Shown here one piece after another: positions 50,158 to 59,764 of a stretch of DNA of 64,000 nucleotides. The translations under genes and the position numbers were made by a program. Under the pieces are notes generated by a model. That model was not told the DNA's origin. It saw only the letters and a program-made list of their open reading frames with translations, and ran no database searches. How positions within the stretch are numbered: the first letter of the stretch is position 1; each line of letters starts with the position of its first letter. The DNA comes from Deltaproteobacteria bacterium. Lineage in GTDB: Bacteria > Desulfobacterota > Binatia > UBA12015. Location: contig VGTG01000002.1 in assembly GCA_016874795.1 (NCBI GenBank), positions 35,671 to 99,670 of the forward strand, written 5' to 3'.

Positions 50158-51250
50158 TCGTGACTCCCGCATCCACCGGCAAGGTCACGGTGAACGTTGC
50201 GCCCCCTCCGGGGACGCTGCGTGCGCGAAGCACGCCTCCGTGCTCCGCGACGATCCTCTGGCTGATCGCCAGACCCAAGCCCGTTCCGCCGCTCTTCGTC
50301 GTGAAGAACGGCGAAAAGATTCGATTGAGGTTCTCTTCCGCGATCCCCTCGCCGTCGTCCGAGACTTCGACGGAGAGGAAGCGCTCGCGTCCATTTCCGC
50401 GACCGACCCGGTAGGTCGTCTCCATGCGCGTGGAGAGGCGGATCGTCCCGCCCTCCGGCGTCGCCTCGACCGCGTTGCGGACGAGATTGAGGAGGACCTG
50501 CGTGAGACGGCTCGCGTCTCCGGTGACCGAGGGAAGGCTCGGGTCGAACTCGCGCAGGAAACGCGTGCCACCGGCGCCTTCGATCGCGACCACGCGGTCG
50601 AGGATCTGGTGGATGTTGACCGCCATCCGCTCCATCCGCGGAGGTCCGGTCAGCTCGAGGAGCTGGGCCATCAGGCCGTTCAGCCGGTCGATCTCCTCGA
50701 GCATGATCCGGGTGCACTCCTGGACGCGAGCGTTGCCGCGAGTCGCTCCGACGAGGAGCTGCGCGGCGCCCCGCATCCCGGAGAGCGGGTTCTTGATCTC
50801 GTGAGCCAAGCCGGCGACGAGCGTCTCGAGCTCCGCGAGGCGCTCGACCTCGAGGCCGCGCGCTTCGAGGTCGCGGCGGCGGCTCAGATCCTCCAGGGTG
50901 AGGAGGGTCCCGATCTCCTCGCCCTGCTCGTCGGTGAGCGGCGTCGCGGTCGCCTGCACCGGCACCTGGCCACCCCAGCGGTCGGTCAGAGCCAGCTCGG
51001 CCCGCATGTGGCGCGGCGGCGGCGCGTCCGGGGTCGCGGAGAAGAGCTCGGCGAGCCAGGCGCTCGGGCCGAGCACCGCGTCGGCCTGCCGCCCGACCGC
51101 CCGTGCCGCGGAGTGCCCCGTGAGCTGCGCTGCTGCCTCATTCATGAATTGGATGGTGGCGTTCGGGTCCACGACGACCACGCCTTGGTCGATGCACTCC
51201 AAAATGTTCAGCCACTGCCGCGACAGGAAATCGGAGACCGCCTTCTTCAT
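50147..51250 (-). CDS. ntrB: NtrB-type PAS sensor histidine kinase
   Basis: LVAGLAHEIKNPLSGMRGAAQLL; NLVRNAVEATPEGG; GTGLGLAISQRIVAEHGG; adjacent to ntrC. Confidence 0.93.
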
Positions 51251-51388
51251 GAGCAGCTGCACACCATTTAAGCAGACACGCTCCTCACCTGCGATCCGAA
51301 AAGGCAAGCAGAACCGTGTATGCCCATGCCGTCTACGCTACCCAAGCAAGGACTTGACCCACGGCCGATCGTGCGGTGTCTCTGGGCG

Positions 51389-52633
51389 ATGATCTCGATC
51401 GCTCAGGCACTCGACATGGTTCTCGGGGCGGTTCGACCTCTCCCCGAAGAGGAGGTCGCGCTGGACGAGAGCGTCGGCCGGGTGCTCGCCGAGGACGTCG
51501 TCGCCGGGGCCGACGTGCCCGCCTTCGCGAACTCGCAGATGGACGGGTACGCGGTGCGGGCGGAAGACGTGGCGGGTGGGAGCGAGTCCTGTCCCGTGGA
51601 GCTCCGGGTCCTCGGGACGATCGCCGCCGGCCGTCCGCTCGGCCTGACGGTCGGACGCGGGGAGGCGGCCCGGATCATGACCGGTGCGCCGATTCCGGCT
51701 GGAGCCGATGCCGTGATCCCGGTCGAGGAGGCGTCTTCGGACGCCCCGGAGCGGGTGTCCATCGCGAGCTCCGCCATGGCAGGGCGGTTCGTCCGTCCGG
51801 CCGGCGAGGACATGCGCGCGGGCGATCGAGTCCTCGAGGAGGGCCGGCGTCTCGGCGCGCCCGACATCGGGCTTCTCGCGTCGCTCGGGCGAGCGTCCGT
51901 TCGCCTGCGGCGCCGCCCGCGCGTCGCGATCCTAGGAACCGGGGACGAGCTCGTGCCGATCGGCGGCGCCCTGGGACCGGGCCAGATCCACGACTCGAAC
52001 GCGCATGCTCTCGGCGCGGCCGTTCGCGAGCTCGGCGGGGAGCCCTCGCTCCTCGGCATCGTTCGAGACGACCCCGCGGCGCTGCGGGCCGCGCTGACGG
52101 CGGCGCTGCGCTTCGACGCGGTCCTTTCCACGGGCGGCGTCTCCGTGGGCGACTTCGACCACGTGAAGGACGTGATGGACGAGATCGGGCTCGAGCGTCG
52201 CTTCTGGCGCGTCGCGCAGAAGCCCGGGAAGCCGATCGTCTTCGCCGTGCGCGACCAGACCCTGTTCTTCGGCCTCCCCGGGAATCCGGTGTCGGCGATG
52301 GTCTGCTTCCATCTGTACGTGGCCCCCGCTCTGCGCGCGGCCGCGGGTTTGCGCGAGGTCTTCCTTCCGGCGAGCGATGTCGTCCTCGGCGAGGCGATCC
52401 GGACGGCGAAGGATCTGACGGAGCTCGTCCGGTGCACGCTCCGCTCCGAGGCGGGGGTGCTCGTGGCGCTCACGACCGGCACGCAGAGCTCCGGCGCGCT
52501 GCGCTCGCTGTCGCTCGCGGACGGTCTATTGATCAGCCCCCCGGGGACGGCCGAGCTCCGAGCGGGCGACCCGGCGAGAGCACTTCTGCTCCGCGCAGGT
52601 CCGGCGCTCGCGTCGACCCATCCGTTCGCTTGA
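51389..52633 (+). CDS. moeA: Molybdopterin molybdenumtransferase
   Basis: ADVPAFANSQMDGYAVRAEDV; IMTGAPIPAGADAVIPVEEA; LSTGGVSVGDFDHVKDVM; FFGLPGNPVSAMVCF. Confidence 0.96.
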   Translation: MISIAQALDMVLGAVRPLPEEEVALDESVGRVLAEDVVAGADVPAFANSQMDGYAVRAEDVAGGSESCPVELRVLGTIAAGRPLGLTVGRGEAARIMTGAPIPAGADAVIPVEEASSDAPERVSIASSAMAGRFVRPAGEDMRAGDRVLEEGRRLGAPDIGLLASLGRASVRLRRRPRVAILGTGDELVPIGGALGPGQIHDSNAHALGAAVRELGGEPSLLGIVRDDPAALRAALTAALRFDAVLSTGGVSVGDFDHVKDVMDEIGLERRFWRVAQKPGKPIVFAVRDQTLFFGLPGNPVSAMVCFHLYVAPALRAAAGLREVFLPASDVVLGEAIRTAKDLTELVRCTLRSEAGVLVALTTGTQSSGALRSLSLADGLLISPPGTAELRAGDPARALLLRAGPALASTHPFA

Positions 52634-52648
52634 CGAACGGCGACCGGA

Positions 52649-52978
52649 TCAGTCGTCTTCGCCCGAGGAGGCAATCTCGTCCGTGATCCGGTCGACCTCG
52701 TCGCCTCCGAGATCCTCACCGGCCTCCTGCCCCATGCGACGCATCCAGCGCGCCACGCTACCCGGGTCGCCCTCGTCGAGCCCGGAGAGGCGGCTCGGGT
52801 CGGCGAGGGACTCGAGGCGGCGCTCCTCCGAGCGCGGCATCGCGAATCGGGACGGGAGACGATCGAGCTCTCGGGACCCGCAGCGTTCGCACGTCGGCTC
52901 GACGCGCTCGCTCACGCGCAGGGTGATCACCTGCACCCGCCGGCCGCAGGCCCGGCAGCGGTACTCGTAGATCGGCAT
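52649..52978 (-). CDS. FmdB-type zinc ribbon protein
   Basis: MPIYEYRCRACGRRVQVI...CERCGSRELDRL. Confidence 0.9.
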   Translation of the reverse strand: MPIYEYRCRACGRRVQVITLRVSERVEPTCERCGSRELDRLPSRFAMPRSEERRLESLADPSRLSGLDEGDPGSVARWMRRMGQEAGEDLGGDEVDRITDEIASSGEDD

Positions 52979-52981
52979 CCC

Positions 52982-54415
52982 TCAGGCGGGCCGCGTCGAG
53001 AACCCGTTCTCGCCGAAGACCATGAGCTGCTTCTTGCCGCCCAGGAGCGATTCCAGCAGGACCTCGCGACCCCACAGGCGGTGCAGGTGCGAGAGCGTCC
53101 TCTCGGCGTACTCGAGCTGGAGATCGCGTCCGTCGTGCTCGTGGACGAGATACAGGGTTCGCCTCCCGCCGAAATCCGCGTCGGTGATGCGGATGATCGG
53201 CGTTCCGCCCATCCCGACGACGCGGAGGAGGGTCTCCTTCACTTCGCGCCATTGCTCGCGGCTCGAGACCTTGCTGACGACGAGCTCCTCCTCCTTCTTC
53301 TCGTACTCGAAGAGGTCGAGCTCGCGCATGATCGGTTCCGTCAAGAACCGTCGCAGGAAGGAGACGTCGCGATCGACCTCGCGCACGGCGAAGATCGCCT
53401 CTCGGCCGCTCGCCGCGGAAGGGAAGGGAATCCCGGCCTCGCGCTCCTCGGGCGTCGGATCGTCGTGGCGCCGCTGGATCTCGTCGAAGAGCCGGAGGCC
53501 GATGTGGTAGGGGTTGAGCCCGCCGGGGTGCGGCCGCACGACCTGGTTGTGGCGCACGAGGAACTCGAGGTGCAGCTCGGGCGGCAGCTCGAGCGAGTTC
53601 AGGATCTCGCGGTGCCAGTACGAGGCCCAGCCCTCGTTCATGATCTTGGTCTCGATCTGCGGGAGGAAGTAGCAGGCTTCCTCGTGCACGATCGTCAGGA
53701 CGTCACGCTCCCACTCGGCAAGGTAGGGGTTGTGGTCGCGGACGAAGATCAGCAGGTCCTCTTCGGGGGAGGCCGGCACCCGCTGGAGATCCGGGGGCGA
53801 GAAATCGGGCGAGCGGTGGATCTTGTGGAACGGATCCGGCCGCGGCTGCGCCTCGGCCCAGAGGCGCTGTCGCTCGTCCGCGTCGGAGAGGTGGCGTAGC
53901 GCCCGGTTCCGCCGCATCTGCATCGAGAGCGCGTGCGCGGCATCGAGGACGAACTCGACGCGCTCGGCGCCGATCGAGGGATCCTCGACGTAGCTCCGCA
54001 CGCGCTGCGCGTGTGCCTTGAACGTCGCGATCGTCGACTCGGCGCGAGTCGTCTTGAAGTTGAAGTTGTTCTTGAAGAAGTCGTTGTGGCCGTAGACGTG
54101 CGCGATCGTCAGGATCTGCAGGCACAGCGTGTTGTCCCGCATCAGGTAGGCGAGGGCGGGGCTCGAGTTGATCACCATCTCGTACGGCAGGCCGGAGACG
54201 CCGTGATCGTAGAGCGTCTTGAGCTTCTCGAAGCCCTTGCCGTACGACCAGTGCGGATAGTGCGAGGGCATGCCCGCGTACGCCATGTACCCGAGCATGT
54301 CATTGTGATCGCAGATCTCGAACTCCTGCGGATAGGGATCGAGACCGAGCTCCAGCGCCTTGTCGAGGATCCGCTTTCCCCAATCCTCGAGGTCGGCGAG
54401 CGTGTAGTCCGGCAC
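52982..54415 (-). CDS. SpoVR/YcgB family protein
   Basis: YGHNDFFKNNFNF; NEGWASYWHREILN; HPGGLNPYHIGLRLFDEI. Confidence 0.95.
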   Translation of the reverse strand: MPDYTLADLEDWGKRILDKALELGLDPYPQEFEICDHNDMLGYMAYAGMPSHYPHWSYGKGFEKLKTLYDHGVSGLPYEMVINSSPALAYLMRDNTLCLQILTIAHVYGHNDFFKNNFNFKTTRAESTIATFKAHAQRVRSYVEDPSIGAERVEFVLDAAHALSMQMRRNRALRHLSDADERQRLWAEAQPRPDPFHKIHRSPDFSPPDLQRVPASPEEDLLIFVRDHNPYLAEWERDVLTIVHEEACYFLPQIETKIMNEGWASYWHREILNSLELPPELHLEFLVRHNQVVRPHPGGLNPYHIGLRLFDEIQRRHDDPTPEEREAGIPFPSAASGREAIFAVREVDRDVSFLRRFLTEPIMRELDLFEYEKKEEELVVSKVSSREQWREVKETLLRVVGMGGTPIIRITDADFGGRRTLYLVHEHDGRDLQLEYAERTLSHLHRLWGREVLLESLLGGKKQLMVFGENGFSTRPA

Positions 54416-54426
54416 CGCGGTCCTCC

Positions 54427-55650
54427 TCAGGCCTCGGCGGGACGCTCCGCGGTCGCGACGCCGGCGCGATCCTTGGCGAGAAACGCCCGGAAGGCAGGCC
54501 AGATGTCTTCCTTCTTCTCGATGACCACCGTCTGGAAGTTCTCGGCGTCCAGCCGGCGGAAGAGGTTCAGCATCGAGCTCTCGTAGTACCGCGATCCGAG
54601 AGGCTTGATCTCGCCGTAGCCGAAGAGGTTCGCGACGTCGGCGAGCTGCTTCGCCGTCCGCAAGGCGGCGGGGTTGTCGGAGTCGAAGTTGTCGCCGTCC
54701 GAGCAGTGGAACGCGTACACGTTCCAGAGCGACGGGTGGTAGCGCTCGTCGATGATCTCGAGCGCCTTTTGATAGCCGGAGGAGATGAACGTGCCGCCCG
54801 ACTCGGCCTTGTGGAAGAACTCCTCCTCCGTCACTTCCCGCGCGTCGGTGTGGTGCGCGATGAAGACGAGCTCGACCGAGCGGTACTTGGTCGCGATGAA
54901 CTGGTAGAGGAGGAAGAAGTAGCTCCGCGCGAGGTACTTCTTCATCGTGTCCATCGAGCCGGACGTGTCCATGATGCAGATCACGACGGCGTTCGACTCG
55001 TTCTTGAAGTCGGTGACGACGTGGCGGTACGTCAGGTCGTCGGGGTGGAACGGGTAGCGGTCCTCCTCGCCCTCGGCGGGAGCTTCGATGGCCGCCGTGT
55101 GTCCGCGCGTCGCGAATTTTCGACGGAGTCGCTCGCGCGCGGTGCGCCGCTTGTCGAGGCGTACGCGGATGCCGACCGGCCGATAGCCGCGTCGCTTGCT
55201 CGCCCGCTCCGCGGGGATTTGCTTCAAAGCGCGGCGCTCGAGGTCGGGAAGCTCGAGGTCCTCGAACATGATCTCGACCAGCTCCTCGAGCGTGACGTCG
55301 GTCTCGTAGACGTCTTGGCCCGGCTGGTCTCCTGCCTGGTCTCCCGCGCCCTTCTGCTGCTGGGATCCCTGGCCGACGACCTGTCCCTCCTGGACGTTGC
55401 CGTCGCCCTGGGCCACTCCGGGGGCGTTCTGGCCGTAGATGAAACGGTACTCCCGGACGCCGCGGATCGGGACCTTGACGACGCGATCGCCGCGTTTTCC
55501 GATGATCGACTCCTCCGCGATGATGTCGGCGATGTTGTCGCGGATGGATTCGCGGATCTTCTGGCGATGCCGGAGCCGGTCGCCCGCGCTCCGATCGCTC
55601 CGCTCGGCCTCCGAATGGCGGAAGGGCCGAAAGATCGCCCCTGTGGACAC
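54427..55650 (-). CDS. YeaH/YhbH family (DUF444) VWA-like protein
   Basis: AVVICIMDTSGSMDTMKKYLARSYFFLLYQFIATKY; GGTFISSGYQKALEII; GTG start 55650. Confidence 0.93.
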   Translation of the reverse strand: MSTGAIFRPFRHSEAERSDRSAGDRLRHRQKIRESIRDNIADIIAEESIIGKRGDRVVKVPIRGVREYRFIYGQNAPGVAQGDGNVQEGQVVGQGSQQQKGAGDQAGDQPGQDVYETDVTLEELVEIMFEDLELPDLERRALKQIPAERASKRRGYRPVGIRVRLDKRRTARERLRRKFATRGHTAAIEAPAEGEEDRYPFHPDDLTYRHVVTDFKNESNAVVICIMDTSGSMDTMKKYLARSYFFLLYQFIATKYRSVELVFIAHHTDAREVTEEEFFHKAESGGTFISSGYQKALEIIDERYHPSLWNVYAFHCSDGDNFDSDNPAALRTAKQLADVANLFGYGEIKPLGSRYYESSMLNLFRRLDAENFQTVVIEKKEDIWPAFRAFLAKDRAGVATAERPAEA

Positions 55651-55661
55651 TCTCCCGGTTC

Positions 55662-57599
55662 CTAGTCCTTCCAGAGGTTGTTCGCGGCGTACTTCATCAC
55701 CACGTCGACGCAGCTCTCGCAGTAGCCGTGGTCGAGGAGGTTCGAGACCATCGCGCCGTACTTCTGCGTCTGCTCCTCGTCGCGGGTGCGCGCCTTCGTG
55801 ATGATGCGCGACATGTCGCGCACGGAAGTCATCAGCTTCTTCTCGATCGCCTCCTTCAAGGGCTCGTAGCTCCGGTAGGAGATCCGCTCGCCCCTGCGGG
55901 AGCTCGACCAGAGGTACGCGATCACCTCCTGACGGAACCCGTCCGCCGCGGAGCCGATGATCGCGATTTGCTCCTCGATCGACTTCAAGAAGCCCTCGTC
56001 GGGTTGCAGCTCCTCCTTCGTGTTCAAATCCTTGACGCGAGTCTTGTTGACGTACGCTTCGGCGTGATCGAGGTAGTTGTGGAAGAGGGACTCGGCCTGC
56101 TCCTGGTAGGAGTAGACGAACGCCTTCGTGATCTCCTTCTCGAGGATCTCCAGGTACTCCTTGTGGAGCACGTCCTGGAGCAGCTCGAGGTAGTGCTTCC
56201 GGACGTCGTCGGCGAGGTCCGCTTCCTTCACCATCGTGATCAGCGCTTCGCGGACGTTGATCGGGTTGATGCAATTCCCGTCGACGTTGTCCGAGAGGGC
56301 GTTGTCGAGCGCCTTCATGATGAAGCGGGTGGAGATGCCGCTCATGCCCTCGCGCTTCGCCTCGTCGCGGAGCTCGCGGACGTCGATCTTCTTCGTGCGT
56401 CCTTTCTCGACGACCTCTTCGCCGTTGTAGAGCTTCAGCTTGGTCATCAGGTCGCACTTCGGCGTCGCCTCGAGGCGCGACAGGATCGCGAACATCGAAG
56501 CGACTTCCAGCGTGTGCGGCGCGACGTGCGCGCGGAAGTCCGAGTACCGGATGATCTTCTGGTAGATCTTCACCTCCTCGGAAAGGCGGAGGTTGTACGG
56601 CACGCGCACGACGACGATGCGGTCGAGGATCGCCTCGTTCGTGTGGTCGGCCTTGAACTTCTGCCACTCGGCCTCGTTGGAGTGGGCGATGATCACGACG
56701 TCGACGTGCACCATGCCGTGGCGGCCAGGCGCCGGAATCACCTTCTCCTGCGTCGCGGTGATCATTGCGTGCAGGTACTCCGTCTCGTTCTTGAAGACCT
56801 CGATGAACTCGACGATGCCGCGGTTGCCGACGTTGAGCGCTCCGTTCAGGTCGAGAACGCGCGGATCGCCCTCGGAGTACTGGTCGAGCTTCGAGATGTC
56901 CTCGCTGCCGATCAGAACCGAGGTGTCCTGGTTGTTCGGGTCGACCGGCGGCACGACGCCGATGCCGACGCGATTCCGCTTCGAGAAGTGCCGCAGCTCG
57001 ACCGGGAAGTCCTCGTAGCGCCCGCCGAAGTCGTGCTGAAGCCGGTGCCGTGTCACCGGGGAAACGTCTCCCTCGATGTGGACGCCCAGCATCTTCTCGA
57101 ATTCCTTGCGGAGGTGTCGCGGGATGAGCTGGAGCGGCTCCTCGCTCATGCTCGATCCACCGATCGCGTAGAACGGTTCCGACTCCTCGAGGCCGCGCTG
57201 CAGCTTCTCGACGAGCGAGCTCTTCCCGGAGCCGACCGGTCCCATCAAGTAGAGGACCTGCCGGCTCTCCTCTCCCTTCAGCGCAGCGGAATGGAAGTAG
57301 CGGACGATCTGCGCGATGGTCTTCTCGATTCCGAAAAACTCGTCACGGAAAAAGTTGAAGACCTTGAGCGGCTCGTCCTTGTAGATCCGCTTCGCTCCGA
57401 CGTCGTTCGTTTCGTGGATGTCCTCGCTGCCGGCGCGCACGACGACGTCGTAGATTCGTGCGTGAGCGAGCTTGGGAATCGTGGGATCGTCGCGAATCCT
57501 TTCAAGGTACTCGAGGAATGTCCCTTGCCATGTCTCGTTGGCGTGGGCCTCGCGATCCTCTCGAATGATCCGCGCGAAGGTCTCCTTGTCGCTAGCCAT
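55662..57599 (-). CDS. prkA: PrkA/YeaG family serine protein kinase
   Basis: FFGIEKTIAQIVRYFHSAALKGEESRQVLYLMGPVGSGKSSLVEKLQ and typical PrkA C-terminus. Confidence 0.96.
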   Translation of the reverse strand: MASDKETFARIIREDREAHANETWQGTFLEYLERIRDDPTIPKLAHARIYDVVVRAGSEDIHETNDVGAKRIYKDEPLKVFNFFRDEFFGIEKTIAQIVRYFHSAALKGEESRQVLYLMGPVGSGKSSLVEKLQRGLEESEPFYAIGGSSMSEEPLQLIPRHLRKEFEKMLGVHIEGDVSPVTRHRLQHDFGGRYEDFPVELRHFSKRNRVGIGVVPPVDPNNQDTSVLIGSEDISKLDQYSEGDPRVLDLNGALNVGNRGIVEFIEVFKNETEYLHAMITATQEKVIPAPGRHGMVHVDVVIIAHSNEAEWQKFKADHTNEAILDRIVVVRVPYNLRLSEEVKIYQKIIRYSDFRAHVAPHTLEVASMFAILSRLEATPKCDLMTKLKLYNGEEVVEKGRTKKIDVRELRDEAKREGMSGISTRFIMKALDNALSDNVDGNCINPINVREALITMVKEADLADDVRKHYLELLQDVLHKEYLEILEKEITKAFVYSYQEQAESLFHNYLDHAEAYVNKTRVKDLNTKEELQPDEGFLKSIEEQIAIIGSAADGFRQEVIAYLWSSSRRGERISYRSYEPLKEAIEKKLMTSVRDMSRIITKARTRDEEQTQKYGAMVSNLLDHGYCESCVDVVMKYAANNLWKD

Positions 57600-57698
57600 G
57601 ACGACGGCTCCTCTCGACTGCGCCTTCGGGCGCGCGGCGCGGATGGCGAACTCGAACGCCGCGCGGTCGGGGCTGTCGCGCGATCTTCACTTGCTCCG

Positions 57699-57727
57699 AT
57701 TATACGTGCGGTCTGAAAACCCCACAA
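57699..57727 (-). promoter_or_regulatory. Candidate sigma-70 promoter of the prkA operon
   Basis: Minus strand TTGTGG (57727-57722) N17 TATAAT (57704-57699), about 100 bp upstream of the prkA ATG. Confidence 0.6.
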
Positions 57728-57832
57728 GCACTGGAAGGTTGCGCACAGAGCGCGTTTGCCATTGAACCTCCAATCGAGGTTATCGGTGCGCAACCCGGCG
57801 ACGATTAGGAGACGACGCAATCCTGCTTCCGG

Positions 57833-58159
57833 ATGTCGCCGGGCCGTGCCATGATCGTGGCAGAGGCGGGGTGGCGGTGGTGCGGCGCCAGGGTCGCGGG
57901 CGCGACGCTGTCGTATGTCGTCGCGGCGGCGATCGGATGCACGAGCCCGCTGCCCGACCCGGAGTCGCAGGCCGCCCACGTCTATGTTCGGGAATGTGGC
58001 ACCTGCCATCCCGCGTACCCACCTCATCTCCTCAAGTCCGCCATGTGGCGCGTCCAGGTCGAGCGGATGGAGGACATCCGAAGACGGAGGGGCATGCCGC
58101 CGATGGCCGCGGTCGACGAGCAGACGATCCTCGACTATCTCACCAGGCACGCCGGCTGA
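57833..58159 (+). CDS. Monoheme c-type cytochrome-like protein, possible lipoprotein
   Basis: One CxxCH (ECGTCHPAYPP); hydrophobic AAAIGC near N-terminus. Confidence 0.7.
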   Translation: MSPGRAMIVAEAGWRWCGARVAGATLSYVVAAAIGCTSPLPDPESQAAHVYVRECGTCHPAYPPHLLKSAMWRVQVERMEDIRRRRGMPPMAAVDEQTILDYLTRHAG

Positions 58160-58213
58160 CCCGTCGCGGGTTCGCGAGACGGCGCACACAGCCAACCCGA
58201 CGCAGGAGCCGAG

Positions 58214-59746
58214 ATGGAGATCCGACACGAGGGCGGGGCACCCCACCGGACGAAGGCCGATCTTCTCGCCGTCCCCGTATTGAATGGTGGAGAGCGTGGA
58301 GCGGAGATCATCGAGCTCGACGCCGCGACGGACGGAAAGCTCCTGCGCGAAGCGAAGCGCCGGACGACGGACCTCTCGAAGCCGTCCTCGATCTTCGTCT
58401 ACCAGACGCACGGCGAGCTGCCGGTGGACCAGGTCGCGCTGATCGGCGTCGGCGGCAACGGCCGCACGGCGCCGTCGCGCGAGGCGTGGCGGCGATTCGC
58501 CGGGCACGCGATCCAGGTGGCGCGTCGTACGCGCGCACGCTCGCTGGCGCTGTCCGTCGCTTCCGTCCCTGCACGCGAGCGCCGTGGTACCGCGCTCGCG
58601 CAAGCGATCGGAGCGGTCGCCGAGGGAGCGCTCCTCGCGGCGCATCCCGTTCGCTCCTACAAGACGAGCCGTCCGGCGAACGATCTCGCGACCTGCGCGG
58701 TGGTCGGCGCTCCCGGCTCGCGTGCGGCGACCGACGCGATCGCGCGCGCGCGGGCGCTCGCGGACGCGACGTGCTTCGCGCGCGATCTGATCAATGAGCC
58801 GGCTTCGGTCGTCACGCCGGCGCATCTCGCACAGGTCGCACAGCGGCTGCGGCGCGAGCTCGGCCTCGGCGTTCGCATCCTCGCGCCGCGGGATCTGCAG
58901 CGACTGGGCATGGGCGCGATCCTCGCCGTCGGCCGCGGCAGTCGGAACGAGCCACGGCTCATCGAGGTCGTCTACAAGCCGCCCGAAGGAAGCCGCACCG
59001 CGCGCCGCGGGCCGATCGCGCTTGTCGGAAAAGGGATCACCTTCGATTCGGGCGGCCTCTCGCTCAAGCCGGCCGCGAACATGGAGATCCAGAAGCGCGA
59101 CATGGCCGGCGGGGCGGCGGTGCTGGGCGCGATGCAGGCGATCGCGCACCTCTGTCCTGGAATCGAGGTGCGCGGCTACGTCCCGTCGGCGGAGAACATG
59201 CCCGGCGGCGAGGCGTACCGTCCGGGCGACGTCGTGACGACCCACTCGGGAAAGACCGTCGAAGTGGTGAACACCGACGCGGAGGGACGCCTCGTCCTCG
59301 CGGACGCGCTCGCGTGGGCAGCAAGCGGTGCGGGCTCGGCGAAGCCGCGCTGGATCGTCGACGTCGCGACTCTCACCGGCGCCGTGACGATCGCGCTCGG
59401 GCGCACGGTCGCGGGTGTCATGGGGAACGACAGGACCCTCGTCTCCCATTTGATCGAATCGGGCGGTGAGGCGGGCGAGCCGATCTGGGAGCTGCCGCTC
59501 GTCGACGAGTACGTACCCCTGATGGAAAGCCTGGTGGCCGACTTCCGCAACACGGGAGATGGGTCCGCCGGCTCGATCATGGGTGGTCTCTTCCTGCGCG
59601 AGTTCGTCGATGGGATCCCGTGGGCGCATCTGGACATCGCGGCGGTCGCCTACGTCGACAAGGCGCAAGCCTACGTCCCACGCGGCGCGGTCGGCTGGGG
59701 CGTGCGCACGCTCGTGGACTTCGTCGAGCGGATCGCGAAGCGCTGA
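58214..59746 (+). CDS. pepA: Leucyl aminopeptidase (M17)
   Basis: GKGITFDSGGLSLKPAANMEIQKRDMAGGAAVLGAM; NTDAEGRLVLADAL. Confidence 0.96.
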   Translation: MEIRHEGGAPHRTKADLLAVPVLNGGERGAEIIELDAATDGKLLREAKRRTTDLSKPSSIFVYQTHGELPVDQVALIGVGGNGRTAPSREAWRRFAGHAIQVARRTRARSLALSVASVPARERRGTALAQAIGAVAEGALLAAHPVRSYKTSRPANDLATCAVVGAPGSRAATDAIARARALADATCFARDLINEPASVVTPAHLAQVAQRLRRELGLGVRILAPRDLQRLGMGAILAVGRGSRNEPRLIEVVYKPPEGSRTARRGPIALVGKGITFDSGGLSLKPAANMEIQKRDMAGGAAVLGAMQAIAHLCPGIEVRGYVPSAENMPGGEAYRPGDVVTTHSGKTVEVVNTDAEGRLVLADALAWAASGAGSAKPRWIVDVATLTGAVTIALGRTVAGVMGNDRTLVSHLIESGGEAGEPIWELPLVDEYVPLMESLVADFRNTGDGSAGSIMGGLFLREFVDGIPWAHLDIAAVAYVDKAQAYVPRGAVGWGVRTLVDFVERIAKR

Positions 59747-59764
59747 GCCGGGCGCGGGCGAGCG

